In this document: piece by piece, positions 35,490 to 46,511 of the stretch
Layout: each line of letters begins with the position of its first letter
Position numbering within the stretch: position 1 is the stretch's first letter
The notes under the pieces: model-generated
Database searches by the model: none
Told to the model about the DNA's origin: nothing
Seen by the model: only the letters and a program-made list of their open reading frames with translations
Assembly: GCF_900177415.1 (NCBI RefSeq)
Contig: NZ_FXAF01000006.1
Location: 1,450,001 to 1,514,000, forward strand
Direction: 5' to 3'
From: Xaviernesmea oryzae
GTDB taxonomy: Bacteria > Pseudomonadota > Alphaproteobacteria > Rhizobiales > Rhizobiaceae
DNA length: 64,000 nucleotides
Position numbers and translations under genes: made by a program

Positions 35490-38400
35490 ATGGCCACTCT
35501 TCTTCTTCAGGCCGCGGGCGCGGCGCTCGGCGGCGTGTTCGGTCCTGTGGGCGCGATCATCGGCCGGGCGGCAGGCGCGCTTGCGGGGAGCGCAATCGAT
35601 CGGGCGCTGATCGGCGGCGGCGGTACGGTATCGGGCGCGAGGCTCGCGACCGCACGCATTCCGGGTGCCGACGAGGGGACCGCGATCAACCGCGTTTATG
35701 GTACGGCGCGGATCGGCGGTACGCTGATCTGGGCGACGCGCTTCGAGGAGGAGGTGACGCGCGAGCGTTCCGGCGGCAAGGCGACGGGGCCGCGGGTCGA
35801 GACCTTCCGGTATTTCGCAAACCTGGCGGTAGGGATCTGCGAGGGACCGATCGCCGGCGTGCGGCGCGTCTGGGCGGACGGGCGAGAGCTCGACCTGACG
35901 GCGATCGAGATGCGCGTCTATCGCGGTGACGAGGAGCAATTGCCCGATCCGCTGGTCGAGGCGAAACAGGGCGAGGGCAATGCGCCGGCCTATCGCGGCC
36001 TGGCCTATGCCGTATTCGAACGGCTGCCGCTCGACAGCTTCGGCAACCGCATCCCGCTGCTGCAGTTCGAGGTGCTGCGGCCGGTGGGCGGTCTGGAGCG
36101 GCAGATCCGTGCGGTGACGATCATTCCCGGTGCGACCGAGCACGGGTATGCGACCGTGCCGGTGACCGAGAAGACGGGCGAGGGAAGCGCACGTATCCTC
36201 AACCGCAATACGCTGGCGGCAGGAACGGACTGGCAGGCCTCGCTCGACGAGCTGCAGGCGCTCTGCCCGAACCTCGAACGGGTGGCGCTGGTCGTGTCGT
36301 GGTTCGGGACCGACCTGCGCGCGGGACACTGCCGGATCGTGCCGGGCGTGGAAGTGGCGGCGCGGCGGGACGAGAGCGCCGAGTGGTCCGTCGCAGGTAT
36401 ATCGCGTGCGGATGCGCATCTGGTGAGCCAGGAGGACGGGCCGGCCTTCGGCGGCACGCCGAGTGATGCGAGCGTCCGCCAAGCGATCGCCGATCTGAAG
36501 GCGCGTGGGCTCAAAGTCTATCTCTATCCTTTCGTCATGATGGACATTCCGCCCGGCAACGGTCTACCCGATCCCTACGGCGGGGCGGAGCAGGCGGCCT
36601 TTCCCTGGCGCGGGCGGATCACCGCGTTTCCCGGGCCGGGACGGCCGCGAACGGCGGACAAGACGGCGGCGGCGCGGGCGCAGGCCGAGGCGTTTTCGAA
36701 CGGCGCCGAAGGCTATCGCCGGATGGTGCTGCACTATGCGGGTTTGGCGGCGGCCGCGGGCGGCGTCGATGGGTTCATCATCGGTTCGGAACTGCGCGGC
36801 CTGACGCAATTGCGGGATGAAACGGGTGTGTTTCCCTTCGTGCAGGAACTGGCCGGACTGGCGGCGGACGTGCGGGCGGTCGTCGGGCCGGAGACGAAGC
36901 TGACCTACGGCGCCGACTGGAGCGAATATTTCGGCTATCATCCGCAGGACGGTACGGGCGAGGTTTTCTTCCATCTCGACCCGCTCTGGGCTTCGCCGGA
37001 TATCGACGCGGTCGGCATCGACAATTACATGCCGCTCGCCGACTGGCGGGACGAGGATCTTGCGGCGGACAATCCGGACGGGTTCCGCTCGGCGGACGAC
37101 GCCGAGGCCATGGCAACGCAGATAAATTCGGGCGAGGGCTTCGACTGGTATTACGCGAGCGAGGCGGACCGGGAGAACCGTGTGCGCTCGCCGATCACCG
37201 ACGGACTGGCGGGAAAACCGTGGGTGTTCCGCACCAAGGACCTGTCCGGCTGGTGGTCGAACCGGCACTACGACCGGACGGGCGGTGCGGAGAAGGCGAT
37301 GCCGACGGCCTGGACGCCCGGCATGAAGCCGATCTGGTTCACCGAGCTCGGCTGCCCGGCAGTGGACAAGGGGGCCAACCAGCCGAACGTCTTCATCGAT
37401 CCGAAATCGGCGGAAAGCGCCGCGCCTTACTTTTCGAGCGGCGGACGGTCGGACGGCATGCAGCGGCGGTTCCTGGAGGCGCATCACGGCTGGTGGCAGG
37501 GTGAGGGTCCGCCTTCCGGGATGGTCGATCCCGACCATGTCTTCGTCTGGACCTGGGACGCGCGGCCAACTCCGGCCTTTCCAGACGACCTGTCGATCTG
37601 GAGCGACGGCAGCAACTGGCGCACCGGCCATTGGCTGAACGGTCGGCTGGGGGCGACCACGCTGGCGGACGCGATCGCGGCGATTCTGATCGAGCATGGG
37701 TTCGAGGATTTCGACGTCTCGGAGGTGAGCGGCGACCTGACGGGTTACGTGCAGGGCGAGGTGACCTCGGCGCGGGCGCTTCTGGAGCCGCTGCTCGAGG
37801 TCTTTCAGGTCGACGTCGCGGAAGATGGCGGAAGATTGCGCTTCCGGTCGCGGCTGAAGGCCAGCCTCGCGCCAAGGGAGATCTCTGTGGTCGCCGATAC
37901 GGACGGCGAGCCGTTCTGGTCGGAAAGCCGCGGTCACGACAGCGATTTTGCGGCGGAGGCGGTGCTGACGTCGTACAACCCGGTCCTCGATTACGAGCAG
38001 GGGAGCGTGCGGTCGCGGAGGGCACGGGCGGAGAGCCGGCGGACGCTCAGCTACGACCTGCCGGCAATGCTGCCGGGGGAGACGGCGCTCGGGGCGGTCG
38101 AGACGCTGCTGCGGGCGCAACGGATTGGGCGGCGAACGCTCAGCTTCGCGCTGCCGCCTGCAGATGTCGCCGTGGAGCCGGGCGATGCGGTGCGGCTGGC
38201 CTTGCCGGATGCGGAGGGTCCCGAAGGGGTCTTCATCATCGATCGGATCGAGGGAGGCGCGGTGCGGCGGATCGAGGCAGGCCAGCATGCGCCGCTCGCC
38301 CCGGCGAGCCATGCCGGCGAGCCCGGGCGCCGGACGGGCGGGGGCACGGTTTCGGATGCCTTTGCGCCAGTCCTGCATTTCCTCGACCTGCCGCGGTTCT

Positions 38401-39290
38401 CATCGGGCGAGACCACGGGTTTCGCGAGGGTCGCTGGCTTCTGCAGGCCATGGCGGCGCATGGCGCTGTCGTCTTCGTCCGGAACGGAAGGATACCGGAC
38501 GCGTGTTGCGCTCGACCGTCCGGCGAGGGTGGGCGTCCTGGCGGCTTCGTTGGCGGCCGGTGTGACCGGTCGTTTCGACAGGGCCGGTGCGGTGGACCTT
38601 GAACTCTTCTTCGGCGGGTTGTCGTCGGCGGACGAGCGGGCCGTGCTGAACGGCGAAAACCGCATCGCCGTGATGGCGGAAAACGGCGTTTGGGAGGTGA
38701 TCGGCTTTGCAGATGCCGAGGAGGTCAGCCCCAACCGCTGGCGGCTCGCGAACCTGTTGCGCGCCCTTGCAGGCACCGAGGATGCGATGCTCGCGGGTGC
38801 CGTCGCTGGGGTTCCGGTCGTGGTGCTCGACGAGGCGGTCGTGCCTTTGGGGCTTTCGGCGGAAGAGCGCGGCCTCACATTGAACTGGCTGGCGGAAAGC
38901 CTGGGGCAGGGCGGCGGACGTTCCGGCCCGCATGGGTTCGCAGCCGGACTGCGCGCAGAGGCGCCGCTTTCGCCGGTGCATATCAACGGCGAACGGCAGC
39001 CGGGAGGCGGCGTGCGTCTCACCTGGGTCCGGCGCGGCCGGGTGGAGGCGGACGGCTGGGACGGCACGGACATTCCGCTCGACGAGCCGGAAGAGCGCTA
39101 CCGCATCGAGCTTCTCCACGGAGAGACAGTCAAGCGAACGGCCGAAGTGACGCAAGCGGCTTTCCTCTATCCGGCGGCAGACGAGATCGCGGATTTCGGC
39201 GCGCCGCAGCCGAGCCTTTCGTTGCGCATCCGCCAGATGGGGCGTGCGGTGCCGCTCGGCATTCCGGCCGAAACGGTCATTACATTCTAG
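35490..39290 (+). CDS. GTA host-specificity/TIM-barrel protein (gp15)
   Basis: A 1266-residue baseplate protein, the largest GTA gene. The N-terminus is hydrophobic and Gly/Ala-rich (LLLQAAGAALGGVFGPVGAI). A GTA TIM-barrel domain follows (about 340-720; AGGVDGFIIGSELRGLTQL, YGADWSEYFGYHP, WFTELGCPAVDKGANQPN), then a phage-tail-3-type domain (about 790-950) and a beta-rich C-terminus. It binds the recipient cell surface. The length and frame are normal. Confidence 0.93.
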   Translation: MATLLLQAAGAALGGVFGPVGAIIGRAAGALAGSAIDRALIGGGGTVSGARLATARIPGADEGTAINRVYGTARIGGTLIWATRFEEEVTRERSGGKATGPRVETFRYFANLAVGICEGPIAGVRRVWADGRELDLTAIEMRVYRGDEEQLPDPLVEAKQGEGNAPAYRGLAYAVFERLPLDSFGNRIPLLQFEVLRPVGGLERQIRAVTIIPGATEHGYATVPVTEKTGEGSARILNRNTLAAGTDWQASLDELQALCPNLERVALVVSWFGTDLRAGHCRIVPGVEVAARRDESAEWSVAGISRADAHLVSQEDGPAFGGTPSDASVRQAIADLKARGLKVYLYPFVMMDIPPGNGLPDPYGGAEQAAFPWRGRITAFPGPGRPRTADKTAAARAQAEAFSNGAEGYRRMVLHYAGLAAAAGGVDGFIIGSELRGLTQLRDETGVFPFVQELAGLAADVRAVVGPETKLTYGADWSEYFGYHPQDGTGEVFFHLDPLWASPDIDAVGIDNYMPLADWRDEDLAADNPDGFRSADDAEAMATQINSGEGFDWYYASEADRENRVRSPITDGLAGKPWVFRTKDLSGWWSNRHYDRTGGAEKAMPTAWTPGMKPIWFTELGCPAVDKGANQPNVFIDPKSAESAAPYFSSGGRSDGMQRRFLEAHHGWWQGEGPPSGMVDPDHVFVWTWDARPTPAFPDDLSIWSDGSNWRTGHWLNGRLGATTLADAIAAILIEHGFEDFDVSEVSGDLTGYVQGEVTSARALLEPLLEVFQVDVAEDGGRLRFRSRLKASLAPREISVVADTDGEPFWSESRGHDSDFAAEAVLTSYNPVLDYEQGSVRSRRARAESRRTLSYDLPAMLPGETALGAVETLLRAQRIGRRTLSFALPPADVAVEPGDAVRLALPDAEGPEGVFIIDRIEGGAVRRIEAGQHAPLAPASHAGEPGRRTGGGTVSDAFAPVLHFLDLPRFSSGETTGFARVAGFCRPWRRMALSSSSGTEGYRTRVALDRPARVGVLAASLAAGVTGRFDRAGAVDLELFFGGLSSADERAVLNGENRIAVMAENGVWEVIGFADAEEVSPNRWRLANLLRALAGTEDAMLAGAVAGVPVVVLDEAVVPLGLSAEERGLTLNWLAESLGQGGGRSGPHGFAAGLRAEAPLSPVHINGERQPGGGVRLTWVRRGRVEADGWDGTDIPLDEPEERYRIELLHGETVKRTAEVTQAAFLYPAADEIADFGAPQPSLSLRIRQMGRAVPLGIPAETVITF

Positions 39291-39308
39291 GTTGAAAAGG
39301 AGACGAGC

Positions 39309-39521
39309 ATGGACGGAATGAAGACCTGGTACCAGTCGAAAACGGTCTGGGGCGCGCTGATCGCGGTCGGCGCATCGTTTTTGCAGATGGCGGGAATTGA
39401 ACTCGGCCAGGATGTGCAGGCCGATCTGGCGGATATTGCGGTGACGCTGGCAGGCGTTGCGGGCGGGCTTCTTGCAATCTATGGGCGGATCGCGGCCCAG
39501 TCGGGAATCGGGGGAAAATAG
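39309..39521 (+). CDS. Holin-like small membrane protein
   Basis: A 70-residue protein with two hydrophobic segments (about 11-27 and 44-60) separated by a short acidic loop (ELGQDVQADLADI), a basic N-terminus (MKTWYQSKTVW) and a polar C-terminus. That is the layout of small phage holins, which would release the GH19 enzyme. An AAGGAG ribosome-binding site lies six bases before ATG 39309. It is 18 bases after gp15. Confidence 0.7.
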   Translation: MDGMKTWYQSKTVWGALIAVGASFLQMAGIELGQDVQADLADIAVTLAGVAGGLLAIYGRIAAQSGIGGK

Positions 39522-39637
39522 GCTTGTGAATGGCAGCGTTACCGACCATTCATTTGCCATTCAGCCGCCTTTGGCTACATAATCCATCACATGCTTTGGA
39601 CATGAATCCTGTTGTCTCGTGAGTGGAAAGTGTAACC

Positions 39638-39904
39638 ATGGCGCGATTGCCGATCATCGCGATTTTGGCCGCCGGCATAGCCGGTTTTGCCGGTCTTGAG
39701 CCGGAAAAGGCCTCCGCGCGTGATTATCTCATCCTGGTCGCAGGCGACTGCGGCTCGGCAGCATCTCGCGTGGTGCGGGAAACCGGCGGCCAGCTTCTTT
39801 CCGCTCAGCCTTCCTCCGATGGCCAGACCTGTGTCGTGACGGTGCTCGTCCAGGGCAGCGGCAGCGAAAGACCGCGCAAGGTAACCGTAAGGGTTCCGAT
39901 GTAA
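39638..39904 (+). CDS. feuN: FeuN-like small periplasmic regulator of FeuPQ
   Basis: An 88-residue secreted protein with a signal peptide (MARLPIIAILAAGIAGFAGL, cleavage near KASA). The mature part has two cysteines (GDCGS, QTCVV) that could pair. It is encoded directly before feuP-feuQ, as FeuN is in Sinorhizobium meliloti, where it is known to restrain FeuPQ signalling. The assignment rests on position, size and export signal. Confidence 0.7.
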   Translation: MARLPIIAILAAGIAGFAGLEPEKASARDYLILVAGDCGSAASRVVRETGGQLLSAQPSSDGQTCVVTVLVQGSGSERPRKVTVRVPM

Positions 39905-39952
39905 GCGGAAGGCGGGTATCCATCTGCCGGCATATCATTCGAGGGACGGTTC

Positions 39953-40624
39953 ATGCGCATTCTGGTGGTCGAAGACGACGTCAATCTCAACCGGCAGCTC
40001 TCCGATGCCCTGAAGGAGGCCGGTTACGTGGTCGACCAGGCCTTCGATGGCGAGGAGGGCCATTATCTCGGCGACACCGAGCCCTATGACGCGGTGATCC
40101 TCGATATCGGCCTGCCGGTGATGGACGGCATTACCGTCGTCGAGAAATGGCGCGCCGAGGGCAAGGGCATGCCGGTGCTGATGCTGACCGCCCGCGACCG
40201 CTGGAGCGACAAGGTGGCGGGCATCGACGCCGGCGCCGACGATTACGTGGCGAAACCCTTCCATGTGGAGGAAGTGCTGGCGCGGGTGCGCGCGCTGATC
40301 CGCCGTGCCGCCGGGCATTCCTCCTCGGAGATCGTCTGCGGCCCGGTCCGGCTCGACACCAAGGCCTCCAAGGCGAGCGTCGACGGCGTGACGCTGAAGC
40401 TCACTTCGCACGAATTCCGTCTGCTCTCCTACCTGATGCACCATATGGGCCAGGTCGTTTCCCGCACCGAGCTTGTGGAGCATATGTATGACCAGGATTT
40501 CGACCGCGATTCCAATACGATCGAGGTTTTCGTGGGCCGGCTTCGCAAGAAGCTCGGCGTCGATCTCATCGAAACTGTCCGCGGCCTCGGCTACAGGATG
40601 CAAGCGCCGACAGATGCGCGTTAG
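39953..40624 (+). CDS. feuP: Response regulator FeuP
   Basis: A 223-residue OmpR/PhoB-type regulator. The receiver domain has phospho-acceptor Asp51 in VILDIGLPVMDG and the invariant Lys in DDYVAKPFHVEE; the winged-helix domain ends LRKKLGVDLIETVRGLGYRM. In rhizobia FeuP with FeuQ controls cyclic glucan export (ndvA) in response to hypo-osmotic conditions. It overlaps feuQ by 11 bases. Confidence 0.87.
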   Translation: MRILVVEDDVNLNRQLSDALKEAGYVVDQAFDGEEGHYLGDTEPYDAVILDIGLPVMDGITVVEKWRAEGKGMPVLMLTARDRWSDKVAGIDAGADDYVAKPFHVEEVLARVRALIRRAAGHSSSEIVCGPVRLDTKASKASVDGVTLKLTSHEFRLLSYLMHHMGQVVSRTELVEHMYDQDFDRDSNTIEVFVGRLRKKLGVDLIETVRGLGYRMQAPTDAR

Positions 40625-42038
40625 ATTTCGCACCATCGGACCAAGATCGCTGACGGCCAGGGTGCTGCTTCTGGCAACCGCATGGTCGGCGCTGGCTCTG
40701 GTGGTGATTTCGATCGTCATCTCGCAGCTCTACCGGCAATCGGCGGAGCGGGCCTTCACCGACCTTCTGCGCGCCCAGCTCTACAACGTCATCAACTCGA
40801 TCACGATCGGCGACGACAACCAGCTCTCCGGCAGCCCGCAGCTCGGCGACCTGCGCTTCTCGCAGCCGGAAACGGGCTGGTACTGGATCATCGAGCCGCT
40901 CGGCACGTTTGCCGCAAGGCCGCTGTCGTCGTCCTCGCTCGGCACGTCGAACATCAGCGTGCCCTCGATCCTCGCAGTACCCTTCAACAACCGCTACGAA
41001 CGCTTCTATCCCGCCAACGACGCCTTCGGGAACCACGTTCTCGTCGCGGAGACAGAAGTCGTGCTCGACGGCGAGGGCCGTGCGGCTCGCTTCCGCGTCT
41101 CCGGCAATCTCGCGGTGGTGGAGGAAGACATCCGCGGCTTTTCCCGCAATCTCTATATCGCGCTTGCCGTCTTCGGCTTCGGCAGCCTGGTGGTGAACGG
41201 CCTTGCGATCCTCTACGGATTGCAGCCGCTCGATGGTGCCCGCCGCGCGCTCGAAAGGGTGCGCAGGGGCGAGGTGGAGCGGCTGGAGGGCGAATTCCCG
41301 CGCGAGATCATGCCGCTCGCCAACGACGTCAACGCATTGATCGAAAGCAACCGCCGCATCGTCGAGCGGGCGCGCATGCAGGTCGGCAATCTGGCGCATT
41401 CGCTGAAGACGCCGATCGCGGTCCTGCTCAACGAATCGCGCATGCTGGACAAGGTGCAGTCCGATCTCGTCCGGTCGCAGGCGGAAGCCATGCAGGCGCA
41501 GGTGCAATCCTATCTGAACCGGGCGCGTATCGCAGCCCAGCGCGAATCCCTGCTCGCCCGCACGGATATCGAACCGGTGCTGGAACGGCTGGTGCGCGTC
41601 ATGCGCCGGCTCAACCCGGAAAAGGAGTTCCATCTCTCCGTCTTCCCACCCGGCGTGGCGCTCGCCATGGAACAGCAGGACGTGGAGGAGACGATCGGCA
41701 ACCTGCTCGAAAACGCCGCCCGCTTCTGCAAGACGGGTGTCTGGATCACGGCCACGCCGACGGCTGGGCCACAGACGGCCGAAGGTGAGCACGCGCGCCG
41801 CAACTGGGTGGAAATGGCGGTGGAGGACGACGGACCGGGGCTCGAGCCGGATCAGATCCGCGAGGCGATGAAACGCGGCACGCGGCTCGACGAAAGCAAG
41901 CCGGGCGCCGGCCTAGGGCTTTCGATCGTGCGCGAGATCACCGGCGAATATCAGGGCACGGTCGAGCTGACGCGCGGAGCGCGGGGCGGTTTGCGGGCGC
42001 AGCTGCTTCTGCCGGGGGTGACGAAAGATGCGGCGTGA
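40614..42038 (+). CDS. feuQ: Sensor histidine kinase FeuQ
   Basis: A 474-residue inner-membrane kinase. Transmembrane segments near 12-36 and 178-205 border a periplasmic sensor of about 140 residues. A HAMP-like segment follows, then the phospho-acceptor His262 in NLAHSLKTPIAVL and an HATPase domain (NLLENAARFC, DDGPGL, GAGLGLSIVREI). It starts at ATG 40614 inside feuP, so the pair is translationally coupled. Like PhoQ-type kinases it has HSLKTP and not HELRTP at the His box. Confidence 0.87.
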   Translation: MRVRFRTIGPRSLTARVLLLATAWSALALVVISIVISQLYRQSAERAFTDLLRAQLYNVINSITIGDDNQLSGSPQLGDLRFSQPETGWYWIIEPLGTFAARPLSSSSLGTSNISVPSILAVPFNNRYERFYPANDAFGNHVLVAETEVVLDGEGRAARFRVSGNLAVVEEDIRGFSRNLYIALAVFGFGSLVVNGLAILYGLQPLDGARRALERVRRGEVERLEGEFPREIMPLANDVNALIESNRRIVERARMQVGNLAHSLKTPIAVLLNESRMLDKVQSDLVRSQAEAMQAQVQSYLNRARIAAQRESLLARTDIEPVLERLVRVMRRLNPEKEFHLSVFPPGVALAMEQQDVEETIGNLLENAARFCKTGVWITATPTAGPQTAEGEHARRNWVEMAVEDDGPGLEPDQIREAMKRGTRLDESKPGAGLGLSIVREITGEYQGTVELTRGARGGLRAQLLLPGVTKDAA

Positions 42039-42318
42039 CGTGGGCGTGCGGGAGAGCTCCGCCGAAGTGTGGCCGGTGGGCAACATCCTACCAATCCCAG
42101 CCAAGGGGCATGGACGAATGAATCGCCTGCTATATCTTTGATGCGAGGAAACTTTTTATTGAATTCTAATGTAATTCGCGTGACGATCCGGCAGAGGCTG
42201 GAAGCTCACATGGATTTGCGTGTTTCCCAGTGACGCCATAAAGACGCCATGTCGGGACGGGAACTGTCCCGGCGGGGATTCCCGAACGAAAACCGACCGA
42301 GAGCCAGTTTCTGACACG

Positions 42319-42750
42319 ATGCGATCCTTGAGCTTCCGAAATGTCGTTTCATCGCTTGTCGTGGCAGGCCTGCTCGCCGGCTGCGGCACCTCTTCCAACC
42401 GGGCGACCGGGCCGCGCGGCCTGCTTTCGCCGAAGCCTTCGGCATCCGCTTCCTATATTTCCGCGCTGCAGGGCGGCATTGTCGGCCGCACCGGCGCCAC
42501 GCTCTCGGCGAGCGACCGTTCCCGTGCGCTGGAGGCGGAATACCGGGCCCTGGAGACGAGTGCCAGCGGCCACACGATTCCCTGGAAGGGGAGTGACGCA
42601 AGCGGCGAGGTCGTGGTCAACGCGCCTTACCAGGTCGGAACGCAGAACTGCCGCCAGTACCGCCACACGGTGACGGCGGACGGCAAGGAAGTGACGGCAC
42701 GCGGTGCGGCCTGCCGCAATTCCGACGGAACCTGGACGCCGTTGACGTGA
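42319..42750 (+). CDS. Outer-membrane lipoprotein with surface-antigen-like C-terminus
   Basis: A 143-residue lipoprotein. The signal peptide ends in the lipobox LLAGC (Cys near 23). The C-terminal half (WKGSDASGEVVVNAPYQVG, CRQYRHTVTADGKEVTARG, ACRNSDGTW) resembles the end of 17-kDa surface antigens. The 280 bases upstream hold no gene but contain a GGGAC/GTCCC stem in the probable leader. The function is unknown. Confidence 0.75.
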   Translation: MRSLSFRNVVSSLVVAGLLAGCGTSSNRATGPRGLLSPKPSASASYISALQGGIVGRTGATLSASDRSRALEAEYRALETSASGHTIPWKGSDASGEVVVNAPYQVGTQNCRQYRHTVTADGKEVTARGAACRNSDGTWTPLT

Positions 42751-42892
42751 TCTGCGGCGGTTTGACCTGGGTCATGGCCGCCGGCACGCACGAGACCCAT
42801 ATCCAGGACGAACTTGCGGCGAAACGCCTCAAATTCGCGTCAACACCGGCTCCGCGGTTGGAAAGAGCCGGTGGTTGCAGTAATGGGACGCT

Positions 42893-44041
42893 ATGGTTTT
42901 ATGGATCGTCTTCGCAGTTCTGACGGCGGCCGTCGCGGCAGTCCTCATCATGCCCTTCGCCCGAAGCGCCAAATCCGCGCCCGCAGATCGCGCTGGTGAA
43001 GTCGAAGTCTATCGCGACCAGCTGAAGGAACTGGAGCGGGATCGCGACCAGGGCCTCATCGAGCCGCAGGAGGCCGAATATGCCCGCGCCGAAATCGGCC
43101 GCCGGCTGATCGCCGCCGCCGGTGCGGACGGGGGCAGGCAGCAGGCCGCTCTCAAGACCCGTAAGCATACGCTTGCGACCGCCGTCGTGACGCTCGTTCC
43201 GCCCGCCGTCGGGCTCTGTCTTTACGTGATGCTCGGAAGCCCCGGCATCCCCGACCAGCCGCTCGAGGCGCGGCTTGAAAACCCCGGCAACAACATCGCG
43301 CTGCTCGTCGCCAAGGCCGAGCGGCATCTGGCGCAGAATCCGAACGACGGAGCCGGCTGGGACCTGCTGGCGCCGATCTATTTCCGCTCCATGCGCCTCG
43401 GCGATGCGGAGATGGCCTACCGCAACGCGATCCGCCTCCTGGGGCCGAACGCAATGCGGCTGGCCGGTCTCGGCGAGACGCTGGTGGCGTCGAACGACGG
43501 GATCGTCACCGAGGATGCGCGCTCCGCCTTCGAGGAGGCGGTGAGGCTCGATCCGGGCAATCCGCGCCCTCGCTTCTATGTCGGGCTCGGGCTGGAGCAG
43601 GCGGGCAAGGCCGCGGAAGCTCGGACTGTCTTCGAAGGGATCGCCAAGGTTTCCCCGCCGGACGCGCCCTGGATGCAGCTCGTCAACCAGCATATCGCCA
43701 AGAACAGCGGCACGGTCGCTCCCGGCCCGGATACCGGCAGCGAAGCGGCACAGGCGCCGGGCAATCCGAGCCAGCAGGATATCGCAGCGGCACAGAACAT
43801 GTCGCAGGACGACCGGCAGGCGATGATCCGCGGCATGGTCGACAGCCTCGCGGCGCGGCTGAAGGAGGATCCGAACAATCTCGAAGGCTGGCTGAGGCTG
43901 GTGCGCTCCTATTCCGTGCTCGGCGACAAGACCAAGGCCGAGGAGGCGTTGAAAAGCGGCCTGAAACAGTTCCCGACATCGGGCGAACTGGTGGCGCTCG
44001 CCAACGAGATCGGGATCGCCGTGGAAGGGACTGCCCAATGA
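42893..44041 (+). CDS. ccmI: Cytochrome c maturation protein CcmI
   Basis: A 382-residue membrane protein that presents apocytochrome c to the heme ligation complex. An N-terminal helix ([18 protein letters not shown]), a cytoplasmic loop with the conserved [19 protein letters not shown], a second helix (about 95-115) and a periplasmic TPR domain ([30 protein letters not shown]) are present. It is the first gene of the ccmIEFH (cycHJKL) operon, and its stop overlaps ccmE. Confidence 0.93.
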   Translation: MVLWIVFAVLTAAVAAVLIMPFARSAKSAPADRAGEVEVYRDQLKELERDRDQGLIEPQEAEYARAEIGRRLIAAAGADGGRQQAALKTRKHTLATAVVTLVPPAVGLCLYVMLGSPGIPDQPLEARLENPGNNIALLVAKAERHLAQNPNDGAGWDLLAPIYFRSMRLGDAEMAYRNAIRLLGPNAMRLAGLGETLVASNDGIVTEDARSAFEEAVRLDPGNPRPRFYVGLGLEQAGKAAEARTVFEGIAKVSPPDAPWMQLVNQHIAKNSGTVAPGPDTGSEAAQAPGNPSQQDIAAAQNMSQDDRQAMIRGMVDSLAARLKEDPNNLEGWLRLVRSYSVLGDKTKAEEALKSGLKQFPTSGELVALANEIGIAVEGTAQ

Positions 44042-44526
44042 CGCGCAAACAGAAACGGCTTGCGGTGATCGCCGGCGGCATGAGCTTCATCATCGTCGCG
44101 GTGCTGCTCGTGATGTTCGCCTTCAGCCAGTCGGTCGCCTATTTCTTCATGCCGGCCGATCTCGCCACGGCCGACATCAAGCCGGGCACGCGCATCAGGC
44201 TCGGTGGGTTGGTGGCGGAAGGCTCCGTCAGGCGCGGCCAGGGCTCGACGGTAAGCTTCACCGTGACGGACGGCAGCGGCAACGTGCCGGTCACCTATAC
44301 CGGCATCCTGCCCGACCTCTTTCGCGAGGGGCAGGGCGTGGTGACGGAAGGCGCCTTCGACGCGGCAAGCCATGAATTCGTGGCCGACAGCGTGCTCGCC
44401 AAGCATGACGAGAACTACATGCCGAAGGAGGTCGCCGACCGATTGAAGGCCGAGGGCGTCTGGGAAGACGGCAAGGGCGGCGGCCAGGCGGCAGGCAAGA
44501 CACCGGCAAGGGAGGCGACACGATGA
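44038..44526 (+). CDS. ccmE: Heme chaperone CcmE
   Basis: A 162-residue periplasmic heme carrier with one N-terminal membrane anchor (about 8-29). Heme binds covalently to His123 in the conserved [11 protein letters not shown], with Tyr127 at the usual spacing. The OB-fold region reads [15 protein letters not shown]. It is coupled to both neighbours by ATGA overlaps. Confidence 0.95.
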   Translation: MTRKQKRLAVIAGGMSFIIVAVLLVMFAFSQSVAYFFMPADLATADIKPGTRIRLGGLVAEGSVRRGQGSTVSFTVTDGSGNVPVTYTGILPDLFREGQGVVTEGAFDAASHEFVADSVLAKHDENYMPKEVADRLKAEGVWEDGKGGGQAAGKTPAREATR

Positions 44527-46511
44527 TCGTCGAGATCGGCCATTACGCGCTCGTGCTGGCGCTCGCCACCGCATTGATCGTTTCGGTCCTGCCGGTGATC
44601 GGCGCGCGGCGCGGAGACGCGGCGATGATGGCGCTCGGCACGACCGGTTCGCTGACCATGTTCGCGCTCGTCGCCTTTTCCTTCGGCGTGCTCACCTGGG
44701 CCTATGTGGTCTCCGACTTTTCGGTGGCGAATGTTTGGGAGAATTCCCATTCGCTGATGCCGCTCATCTACAAATATTCCGGCGTCTGGGGCAATCATGA
44801 GGGCTCCATGCTGCTCTGGCTGCTGATCCTCGTCCTCTTCAGCGCGCTGGTGGCCGTCTTCGGCCGGAACCTGCCCGACACGCTGCGGGCCAATGTGCTG
44901 GCCGTGCAGGCCTGGATCTCGACGGCCTTCCTTCTATTCATCCTACTGAGCTCCAATCCCTTTCTGCGCCTCGACCCCGCTCCGGCCGAAGGGCAGGACC
45001 TGAACCCGATCCTGCAGGATCTCGGGCTGGCCATCCATCCGCCGCTGCTCTATCTCGGTTATGTCGGCTTTTCCGTCTGCTTCTCGTTCGCCGTCGCGGC
45101 GCTGATGGAAGGCCGCATCGATGCGGCCTGGGCGCGCTGGGTGCGGCCCTGGACGCTGGCTGCCTGGACCTTCCTGACGGCAGGCATCGCAATGGGGTCC
45201 TACTGGGCCTATTACGAGCTCGGCTGGGGCGGCTGGTGGTTCTGGGACCCGGTCGAGAACGCTTCCTTCATGCCCTGGCTCGCCGGCACGGCGCTGCTGC
45301 ATTCGGCGCTGGTAATGGAAAAGCGCGAGGCGCTGAAGATCTGGACCGTGCTGCTCGCCATCATGACCTTCTCGCTGTCGCTGCTCGGCACCTTCCTGGT
45401 CCGTTCCGGCGTGCTGACCTCGGTCCATTCCTTCGCGACCGATCCTGCGCGCGGCATCTTCATCCTCTGCATTCTGGCAATCTTCATCGGCGGCGCTTTC
45501 ACGCTGTTTGCCTGGCGGGCGCCGATGCTGAAGGCGGGCGGGCTTTTCGCGCCGATCTCGCGCGAAGGCGCGCTGGTCTTGAACAACCTGATCCTCACGG
45601 TGGCGACCGCGACCGTGCTGACCGGCACGCTCTATCCGCTGATCCTCGAAACGCTGACCGGCGAGAAGATTTCGGTCGGCGCGCCGTTCTTCAACATGAC
45701 TTTCGGGCTTTTGATGCTGCCGCTTCTGGTCGCCGTGCCGTTCGGACCGATGCTTGCCTGGAAGCGAGGCGACCTGCTCGGCGCGTTGCAGCGGCTCTAC
45801 GTCTTTGCCGGACTGGCGCTGTTTGCGGGGCTCGCCTTCTACTACGTCCAGAACGGCGGGCCGGTCATGGCGATCTTCGGCCTGACGCTTGGATTCTGGG
45901 GCATGGTCGGAGCGCTGGCAGACCTCTGGTATCGCGGGAATTTCGCCAAGGTGGGCTTTTCGGTGGGCCTGAAGCGGCTCGCCGGCCTGCCGCGTTCGGT
46001 GTTCGGCACGGCGATCGCCCATTTCGGGCTGGGCGTCACGGTGCTCGGCATCTTCGCTGCGACGACCTTCGGCACCGAGACGGTGGTCGAGATGAAGCCC
46101 GGCGCCTCGGTGGACGCGGGCGGCTATTCGCTGACCTTCGACGGCATGCGCGAGGCGGTCGGCCCTAACTATACCGAGGAGCGCGGTCATTTCACCGCGA
46201 GCCGCGGCGGGGTTGCTGTTGCGGACGTCTGGTCGTCGAAGCGGCTTTATACGGCGCGGCGCATGCCGACGACGGAGGCCGGCATCCTGACCTTCGGGCT
46301 CAGCCAACTCTACGTGTCGCTCGGCGATCCGATGGAAGGCGGCGGCATCGTCGTGCGCATCTGGTGGAAGCCGTTCATCCTCTGCATCTGGGGCGGCGCG
46401 CTGATCATGATGCTGGGCGGCTTCGTTTCGCTGTCGGACCGACGTTTGCGGGTCGGGGCGCCGAGCCGGAAGGCGAAGGCCGTGAAGCCGATGCTGGAGG
46501 CGGCGGAGTGA
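44523..46511 (+). CDS. ccmF: Heme lyase subunit CcmF
   Basis: A 662-residue polytopic membrane protein with about 15 helices. The heme-handling WWD motif is in [18 protein letters not shown] (about 238-255). It passes heme from CcmE to apocytochrome c together with CcmH and CcmI. It ends [14 protein letters not shown], and its stop overlaps the ccmH ATG. Confidence 0.95.
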   Translation: MIVEIGHYALVLALATALIVSVLPVIGARRGDAAMMALGTTGSLTMFALVAFSFGVLTWAYVVSDFSVANVWENSHSLMPLIYKYSGVWGNHEGSMLLWLLILVLFSALVAVFGRNLPDTLRANVLAVQAWISTAFLLFILLSSNPFLRLDPAPAEGQDLNPILQDLGLAIHPPLLYLGYVGFSVCFSFAVAALMEGRIDAAWARWVRPWTLAAWTFLTAGIAMGSYWAYYELGWGGWWFWDPVENASFMPWLAGTALLHSALVMEKREALKIWTVLLAIMTFSLSLLGTFLVRSGVLTSVHSFATDPARGIFILCILAIFIGGAFTLFAWRAPMLKAGGLFAPISREGALVLNNLILTVATATVLTGTLYPLILETLTGEKISVGAPFFNMTFGLLMLPLLVAVPFGPMLAWKRGDLLGALQRLYVFAGLALFAGLAFYYVQNGGPVMAIFGLTLGFWGMVGALADLWYRGNFAKVGFSVGLKRLAGLPRSVFGTAIAHFGLGVTVLGIFAATTFGTETVVEMKPGASVDAGGYSLTFDGMREAVGPNYTEERGHFTASRGGVAVADVWSSKRLYTARRMPTTEAGILTFGLSQLYVSLGDPMEGGGIVVRIWWKPFILCIWGGALIMMLGGFVSLSDRRLRVGAPSRKAKAVKPMLEAAE

